Assembly (NCBI GenBank): GCA_013289715.1
Contig: JABCZJ010000020.1
Coordinates: 20,209 to 84,208, forward strand
Source of the DNA: Acidobacteriota bacterium
GTDB lineage: Bacteria; Acidobacteriota; Terriglobia; Acidiferrales; UBA7541
DNA: 64,000 nucleotides
Reading direction: 5' to 3'
The translations under genes and the position numbers were made by a program. Within the stretch, counting starts at the first letter, position 1. Each line of letters starts with the position of its first letter. Below the pieces are notes generated by a model. That model searched no databases, was not told where the DNA came from, and worked only from the letters and a program-made list of their open reading frames with translations. Positions 59,442 to 64,000 of this stretch are shown here, piece by piece.

Positions 59442-60473
59442 TTAGCCGTTCAGAGGCAGGCCCTGCACGTCCCAGTCCAGGGAATAGAGCGCGTTGTTGG
59501 TGGTGATCATAGCGCGGCGGCTCGGCAACAGGGCGATGCCAACAACGTTACTGCCGCTGACTACCAGCTCGGGCTTGGCATCGGGTGTTAGGCGAACGAT
59601 GCCGCGCTGGCCGCCGAGAGATGCGGCGACGTAGAGATTGCCGCTGCGGTCGAAGGCGAGTCCTTGCGGGCGGCCAAGGCCGCGGAAAAAAGTGCTCACT
59701 TCGCCGGCGGGATTGATGCGATAGACGCGGTCGTAGCTCGAAGTGGTGGGGCCGGTGACGTAAAGCTCGTCGGCGGTGCTGAACGCCAGATGATAGGCGG
59801 CCATCGAAGGCTCGAGCGTGGCGAAGACGAAAATTTCGCGGTCGGCACCGATTTTGAAAATCGTGCCGCTGCGATCGCCGACGTAAAGATTGCCGGCTTT
59901 ATCGAACGCGAGGCCGGTGGCGATGCCCATGCCTTCGATCCATTGCATGGAGTGGCCCTCGGGCGTTACGCGATGAATCGCGCCGTCGTGGCGGCTGGAA
60001 ACGTAGAGGAAGCCTTCGCTGTCAATCGCCAGGCCGGTCGGATTCATCATTTCGGTGATGAAAGGCTTGATGGCGTGGTTGGCGGTGACTTTGTAAAGCG
60101 AGACGGGAACTTTCTGGCCGCGTTGGCCGCTGAAGGTGACGTACACGTTGCCGTCGGCATCCACGGCGGGGCTCGCGACAGGATGAAGATTGTCGGCAAT
60201 CTGCGTGCCGAGCGCTAGCGGGAACGGCGGGCTTTCGACGCCGGCCATTCGCACGCGGACGGTGCCGCCCGCAGCTCCTTCCGGGACGCGCGCGATCAGC
60301 AGATTTTCCGCGGCGAGCACCAGGCTGGCTTCGGCTGCGCCGAATTGCACTAGCGGACGTGCGTGATTGCGCGTGCCGAATCCGCTGCCGTGAATGGCGA
60401 TCTCGCCGCCGGGCAGCGCGGCGGCCGGCTTGATGCTTTCGATCCTGGGAGTGGTGGTCATGTTCGCGTTCAA
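59442..60473 (-). CDS. TIG/IPT plus NHL-type beta-propeller protein
   Basis: A 343-residue protein. Residues 7-90 are an IPT/TIG immunoglobulin-like domain (IESIKPAAALPGGEIAIHGSGFG). The remainder is an NHL/SMP-30-type propeller with repeated PTGLAIDSEGFLYVSS- and GLAFDKAGNLYVGD-like blades. There is no signal peptide, and no catalytic motif of gluconolactonases was seen. Probably a binding protein. It starts at ATG 60473 or the ATG 4 codons further in. Confidence 0.83.
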   Translation of the reverse strand: MNANMTTTPRIESIKPAAALPGGEIAIHGSGFGTRNHARPLVQFGAAEASLVLAAENLLIARVPEGAAGGTVRVRMAGVESPPFPLALGTQIADNLHPVASPAVDADGNVYVTFSGQRGQKVPVSLYKVTANHAIKPFITEMMNPTGLAIDSEGFLYVSSRHDGAIHRVTPEGHSMQWIEGMGIATGLAFDKAGNLYVGDRSGTIFKIGADREIFVFATLEPSMAAYHLAFSTADELYVTGPTTSSYDRVYRINPAGEVSTFFRGLGRPQGLAFDRSGNLYVAASLGGQRGIVRLTPDAKPELVVSGSNVVGIALLPSRRAMITTNNALYSLDWDVQGLPLNG

Positions 60474-60562
60474 TGGTTGCGGCGCGTTGTGCTGACTATG
60501 ATAGCTTGCACTAAATTTGGGCTTGTGTCATTGCGTGCTTCGTTTGGCGCGCAGATGGCCGT

Positions 60563-61294
60563 CTACAAACCGGCGGCGCGCGCGAGCCACAGGCCGATGG
60601 CAGCGTAAATTCCTGCGATCCAGTCGTCCGCCATGATGCCCCAGCCGCCGGGCAACGATTCCGCCTGCCGCGCCGGGAACGGCTTCCAAATATCGAATAC
60701 TCGAAAAAGTATAAAACCCAGGAACAAATATTTCCAGTTGAGCGCGGACTGTAAGGAATTGAGACCAAGCGGCATTGTGTTCCAAATTGGTTGCGCAGCC
60801 TTCCACCAGATTGGGACTCCGCAACCGAGCAGCAGAGTCAGATGCTGGCCCGACACTTCGTCGATCACCACGTACTGAGGATCCTTCTCACGAAAGCGCT
60901 TCGAAACGCGATCGGAAGCCCAGACCCCAAGGCCAGCGACGAAGAGTGTGAGGACGATCTGCGTCCATAAGAATGGATCAGAATACCGAGTGGAAACCTT
61001 TAAGAAGAAGCTGTCGTCGCCGTGCCTGGCAGTGATCATCGCGGCAGTGAAGCCGAAATATATCCACGCCGGCGACACCGCCAACACAAGGCCCATGAGC
61101 GAGCCCCAAGTGCCGGGCGCTTTGGGGAAGTAGCCGAGACCGCTGGCCGTGGCGACGAAGAGCGCGAAATGCGGATTCACGGGGGGCGGAACTGGGTTCG
61201 GCGCATCGCGGGAACTCGCGCTGGAAGAGTCCGGCATCTCGGAACGTGATGCGCCGGGGTTGTCGGAAGCGGCTGGATCAGTTTGTGCGGTCAT
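60563..61294 (-). CDS. pgpA: Phosphatidylglycerophosphatase A
   Basis: A 243-residue membrane enzyme that dephosphorylates phosphatidylglycerophosphate to phosphatidylglycerol. Conserved blocks: GTWGSLMGL, VVIDEVSGQ, LFRVFDIWKPFPARQAE and GGWGIMADDWIAG, with the acidic metal residues intact. The N-terminal 40 residues are a Ser/Pro/Asp-rich extension. The start overlaps the yacG stop by one base, so it is translated from the same message. Confidence 0.94.
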   Translation of the reverse strand: MTAQTDPAASDNPGASRSEMPDSSSASSRDAPNPVPPPVNPHFALFVATASGLGYFPKAPGTWGSLMGLVLAVSPAWIYFGFTAAMITARHGDDSFFLKVSTRYSDPFLWTQIVLTLFVAGLGVWASDRVSKRFREKDPQYVVIDEVSGQHLTLLLGCGVPIWWKAAQPIWNTMPLGLNSLQSALNWKYLFLGFILFRVFDIWKPFPARQAESLPGGWGIMADDWIAGIYAAIGLWLARAAGL

Positions 61295-61491
61295 CAGTCC
61301 TTGTGTTCGTCGGGGGATTCACGGGTGATGTCTTCGAAAAGCGTGTCGTCGTTGGCCGGCTCGCTGATGACGTACTTTTCGCTGGACCAGTTGCCCAGAT
61401 CGAACAGCTTGCAACGTTCGCTGCAGAACGGAAATTCCGGGTTGGCGTCAGAGTCCGTCGGCTTTTTGCAGATGGGGCAGCGGAATTTCAT
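61294..61491 (-). CDS. yacG: YacG-like zinc-binding protein (DNA gyrase inhibitor family)
   Basis: A 65-residue C4 zinc protein: CPICKKP near residue 5 and FCSERCKLFDLGNW near 22, the YacG signature. E. coli YacG inhibits DNA gyrase by binding GyrB. Its stop overlaps the pgpA start by one base. ATG 61491 is the only start consistent with the family. Confidence 0.93.
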   Translation of the reverse strand: MKFRCPICKKPTDSDANPEFPFCSERCKLFDLGNWSSEKYVISEPANDDTLFEDITRESPDEHKD

Positions 61492-61571
61492 GCGGTTAAG
61501 AATACCGCAAAGTGCGGCGCGATGTGCATGGGTCGTCGTGAAAAAGCTCGTACCGCCTGCCTTGCACCCAA

Positions 61572-61607
61572 GAAGTCAAAGGCGCCCAGCTGAAGCTGGC
61601 CGCTACA
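61572..61607 (-). repeat. 36-base dispersed repeat, copy 2 (opposite orientation)
   Basis: The reverse complement of this segment matches 6582-6617 with two mismatches. It lies in the 234-base spacer between yacG and rimO, together with two CGCCGGCG-type repeat pieces at 61624-61650 and 61690-61712. Confidence 0.6.
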
Positions 61608-61725
61608 AATGCAAAATCGGGTTTGTGGCGCCGGCGTCTCGCCGACAGGTTTTGAATTCGACTTGAGCGGAGGACTCAAATGCAAACAGCGGCCGGGACG
61701 CCGGCGCTACGAACGGCAACTGCGT

Positions 61726-63159
61726 TTACGCGAGGATCGCGAAGGGAGAGGCTGGAGCGAGCGTTTGGCGGCGGCTTGATTCGGGCTTCGGCGCTTCAAA
61801 TTCGATGGCGCGGCCGATTAGGTCGTAGTGCTTGGCTTCGGTGATTTCGACGGTGGCCAGGGTGCCGGGGAGGGGGAGGTCGGCAGCGTCGTTCACGCCG
61901 GCGAAATCGGTTATATACACTTTGCCATCGATTTCGGGGGCCATGCCTTCGAGGCGGGCTTCCCAGATGAGATCGGTGTCTTGCGACGGGCCTTCGAGCA
62001 TGACTTGCAGGCGCTGGCCGATTTTGTTTTTCAGTTTGCGCGCGGAGATTTTTTTCTGCAGGGACATGAGCGTTTCGCGGCGGTGCGCGATGGTTTTCGC
62101 GTCCACTTTATTTTCTAGCGCGAAGCTTTTCGAGATGTCTTGGTCGGAATAGGCAAAGACACCCATCCAATCGAATTCCGCAGCGCGCACGAAATCGCAC
62201 AGCTCGCGGAAATCGTTCTCAGTTTCTCCCGGGAAGCCGACGATGAACGACGTGCGAATGGCAACGCCGGGAATCGCGCGGCGCGCCTTCTCCAGCATTC
62301 TCAGGAACGCGTCGCCGTTCGCGCCGCGCTTCATGCGCGCGAGGACGCTGCGGCTGGCGTGCTGCAGCGGAACGTCCAGATATTTTGCCAGGCGCGGATG
62401 CGCCGCGATAGTATCGAGCAGGCGCGGAGTGATGCGATTGGGATAACAATAGAGGAAGCGCACCCAATGCAGGTCTTCGATTTGCGCGAGGCGCTCGAGC
62501 AGCGCGGCCAGGCCGTCGTGCAGGCCAAGGTCCTCGCCGTAAAAAGTGGTGTCCTGGCCGATGAGCGAAATTTCGCGCGCTCCGGCGGCGGCCAGATTTT
62601 CCGCTTCGCGGATCACGGATTCGAAGCGGCGGCTGCGAAATTTTCCGCGCAGCTGCGGAATCACGCAGAAACTGCAAGGGTGGTCACAGCCCTCGTTGAT
62701 TTTGATGTAGGCGGTGTGGCGCGGTGTGGCGAGAATGCGCGGCGTCGCGTCGTGATAGAGGTAGGTTGGCAGTTCGGCGCCGCCAATCTTTTCAGAATCG
62801 TCGGGACGCAACTCGCCTTCGCAGGCTTGCAGAATTCTTTCGATTTCGCCGGTGCCGATCACCGCGTCCACTTCGGGAATTTGTTCGCGGATGTCGTTGC
62901 GGAAGCGCTCGACCATGCAGCCTGCGACGATTAATTTTTGCGCGCGGCCGAATTTTTTGTACTCGGCCATTTCCAGGATGGAGTCCACCGATTCTTTTTG
63001 CGCCGGCTCGATGAAGCTGCAGGTGTTGACCACCAGCACGTCGGCCTCGCCCGCGCGCGGCGTCAACTCGTAACCGGCGCGCGCGAGAATGCCCATCATC
63101 ACCTCGCTATCCACGAGGTTCTTCGGGCATCCCAGGCTGACAAATCCGACTTTCTTCAT
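61726..63159 (-). CDS. rimO: Ribosomal protein S12 methylthiotransferase RimO
   Basis: A 477-residue radical-SAM enzyme that methylthiolates Asp89 of ribosomal protein S12. UPF0004 domain starts VGFVSLGCPKNLVDSEVMM with cysteines for the second iron-sulphur cluster (CPKN, NTCSF, AGCM). The radical-SAM CxxxCxxC is CDHPCSFC, followed by IPQLRGKFRSR. A TRAM domain closes the protein. ATG 63159 is preferred because the protein then begins MKKVGFVSLGC. Confidence 0.96.
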   Translation of the reverse strand: MKKVGFVSLGCPKNLVDSEVMMGILARAGYELTPRAGEADVLVVNTCSFIEPAQKESVDSILEMAEYKKFGRAQKLIVAGCMVERFRNDIREQIPEVDAVIGTGEIERILQACEGELRPDDSEKIGGAELPTYLYHDATPRILATPRHTAYIKINEGCDHPCSFCVIPQLRGKFRSRRFESVIREAENLAAAGAREISLIGQDTTFYGEDLGLHDGLAALLERLAQIEDLHWVRFLYCYPNRITPRLLDTIAAHPRLAKYLDVPLQHASRSVLARMKRGANGDAFLRMLEKARRAIPGVAIRTSFIVGFPGETENDFRELCDFVRAAEFDWMGVFAYSDQDISKSFALENKVDAKTIAHRRETLMSLQKKISARKLKNKIGQRLQVMLEGPSQDTDLIWEARLEGMAPEIDGKVYITDFAGVNDAADLPLPGTLATVEITEAKHYDLIGRAIEFEAPKPESSRRQTLAPASPFAILA

Positions 63160-63264
63160 GCAGAGCAGTCCTTTGGCGTGTTGCGAAACACACAATTCTA
63201 TCATACCGACAACCTGACGCGTTGAGCGCATATCGAGCGCTGATCTGAAGTTAAAGTGTGCGAG

Positions 63265-63534
63265 CTAGCCCTCGAGCGCCTGCTGCACTTCATGCGGGCT
63301 GCGCGCGATGACCGTCAGGTATGCGCGGGCCGGCTGATCGGGGATGGCGCGTCCCTGTTCCCAATCGCGCAACGTGCCCAGCGGAATCCGGTAGCGGGCG
63401 GCGAATTCTTCCTGCGTCATACCCAGAGCGCGACGAATAATTTTTGCCTGTGGCGTGCGCTTCAGATCGGCGCGAGTGAGCGGGCGCGCGTCAGGATCTG
63501 CAAGCGCAGCGCGTTCGACGGCGGCTGGCGTCAT
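63265..63534 (-). CDS. XRE-type HTH protein, probable antitoxin of BrnT
   Basis: An 89-residue protein with a DNA-binding HTH of the XRE/YiaG-type: AKIIRRALGMTQEEFAARYRIPLGTLRDWEQGR. It follows the brnT gene on the same strand after 13 bases, the normal toxin-then-antitoxin order. It is not the usual BrnA (which has a ribbon-helix-helix domain), so it may be a substitute antitoxin and regulator. Confidence 0.83.
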   Translation of the reverse strand: MTPAAVERAALADPDARPLTRADLKRTPQAKIIRRALGMTQEEFAARYRIPLGTLRDWEQGRAIPDQPARAYLTVIARSPHEVQQALEG

Positions 63535-63547
63535 GAAGCGGAATCCT

Positions 63548-63829
63548 TTAATAGTTTTCTTCGAGGTAGCTTTCCTGCTTATGTCGGTTGGCGCTCCGGG
63601 CCGATATTATTTGGATGACGTCTTTCCGCTCGGTATAGACGACGTAGAAAATGCGGCCTTCAACCATGCCTATGATCACAAAACGTTCCTCGCCGTAGTC
63701 TTGTCCGTCGTCAAGAACTTCTACGGCGAAAGGATCCTGGAACACCCTTTCGGCCAGTTCAAAACCGACTCCGTGTTTGACGTAGTTGGCCTTGGCTTTG
63801 GAGTTGTTCCATTCGAACCGTAAATTCAT
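63548..63829 (-). CDS. brnT: BrnT-type toxin
   Basis: A 93-residue RelE-like ribonuclease toxin. The motif FEWNNSKAKANYVKHGVGFE at the start and YVVYTERKDVIQIISARSANRHKQESY at the end are the BrnT signatures. It is thought to cut RNA and stop growth until neutralised. It is the first gene of a two-gene operon with the XRE-type partner, and its ATG 63829 lies just below a short inverted repeat. Confidence 0.92.
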   Translation of the reverse strand: MNLRFEWNNSKAKANYVKHGVGFELAERVFQDPFAVEVLDDGQDYGEERFVIIGMVEGRIFYVVYTERKDVIQIISARSANRHKQESYLEENY

Positions 63830-63831
63830 GT

Positions 63832-63850
63832 ACTACGGGATACCAGTAGT
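63832..63850 (-). promoter_or_regulatory. Short inverted repeat before brnT
   Basis: ACTAC (63832-63836) and GTAGT (63846-63850) flank a 9-base spacer, and GGGAT/TACCA between them can extend the symmetry. The position immediately upstream of the ATG suggests an autoregulatory operator. Arms are short, so support is weak. Confidence 0.35.
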
Positions 63851-63972
63851 TAAGTCAAGTGTGCAGGGGTTCAGGCAGCGATTCCGCAATCGCGACTGGA
63901 AGTGTAGTGAACTGCGCCGATTGGGCAGGGCTGTGATCCCCGGCAGTTTCTTGGGAAGGTTTGGATGGCTGG

Positions 63973-63994
63973 AAAAGCCGGGGGAGGGGCTTTT
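63973..63994 (+). terminator. Terminator-like hairpin at the right edge
   Basis: A 7-bp stem (63973-63979 with 63988-63994) with an 8-base G-rich loop, followed by TCTTTC on the plus strand and by four T on the minus strand. It may end a gene outside the window on the minus strand; no plus-strand gene precedes it within the window. Confidence 0.4.
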
Positions 63995-64000
63995 TCTTTC

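Noticed and set aside
1..64000. tRNA, rRNA or replication origin
   Set aside because: No cloverleaf, rRNA core sequence, DnaA-box cluster or dnaA/gyrB-type context was seen by eye.

Overview
The window looks like chromosomal DNA of an Acidobacteriota member. This is inferred from its gene families: FecR/DUF6600 and YXWGXW-repeat envelope proteins, a kinase fused to a STAND ATPase and TPRs, a reaction-centre-type cytochrome c domain inside a multihaem protein, secreted carboxypeptidase-regulatory-domain proteins, and dispersed GC-rich repeats. No rRNA, tRNA or CRISPR array was seen. Coding density is high, both strands are used, and most genes are single or in short overlapping operons.

Layout. 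1-6.6 kb: end of an unknown gene, a proline-rich FecR/DUF6600 protein, a nucleoside deaminase, a lone ClpX-type zinc finger, uvrB and a PagL-like outer-membrane protein. 6.7-13.1 kb: a glycosyltransferase facing an operon of a DUF2520 dehydrogenase-like protein and two M16 peptidase subunits (one with the zinc site, one without), then a helix-hairpin-helix protein and a secreted beta-propeller. 13.2-20.4 kb: a divergent RibBA, a lipoprotein, a small HTH protein, a glyoxalase-fold protein, a 1035-residue kinase-ATPase-TPR protein, a DUF4242 protein and an OsmC protein. 20.4-22.4 kb: a gene-poor stretch with a long perfect hairpin followed by three tiny genes, two of them with CxxC pairs. 22.7-29.6 kb: two YXWGXW proteins flanking a DUF885 peptidase, a membrane protein, a carboxypeptidase-regulatory-like protein and a small CxxC protein.

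30-39 kb: groES-groEL under a perfect CIRCE operator, an NtrB/NtrC-type two-component pair, and a tightly overlapping mobA, MlaF-like ATPase and APC permease set. 39-48.6 kb, mostly minus strand: a membrane protein, a sarcosine-oxidase-like flavoprotein, ribE-ribD-ftsY, an HD-GYP receptor, and plsY-thpR-cinA. 48.7-51.8 kb: a group II intron with its maturase, inserted antisense between a methyltransferase gene and a DUF1579-like gene that probably once formed an operon. 51.9-53.8 kb: an AraC regulator, a vapBC-type toxin-antitoxin pair with a palindromic operator, and a DUF4260 membrane protein. 53.9-64 kb: a nine-CXXCH fusion cytochrome, DinB and AHSA1 proteins, a secreted paralogue of the 26.7-kb protein, an NHL/TIG protein, pgpA-yacG, rimO and a BrnT toxin with an XRE-type partner.

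The strongest leads are the nine-haem fusion protein, the RibBA with replaced catalytic residues in both halves, the intron that sits exactly at a Shine-Dalgarno sequence, the hairpin-led micro-gene cassette, and the orphan MlaF-like ATPase with an unusual ABC signature. All functional calls come from reading motifs by eye; no database search was run.
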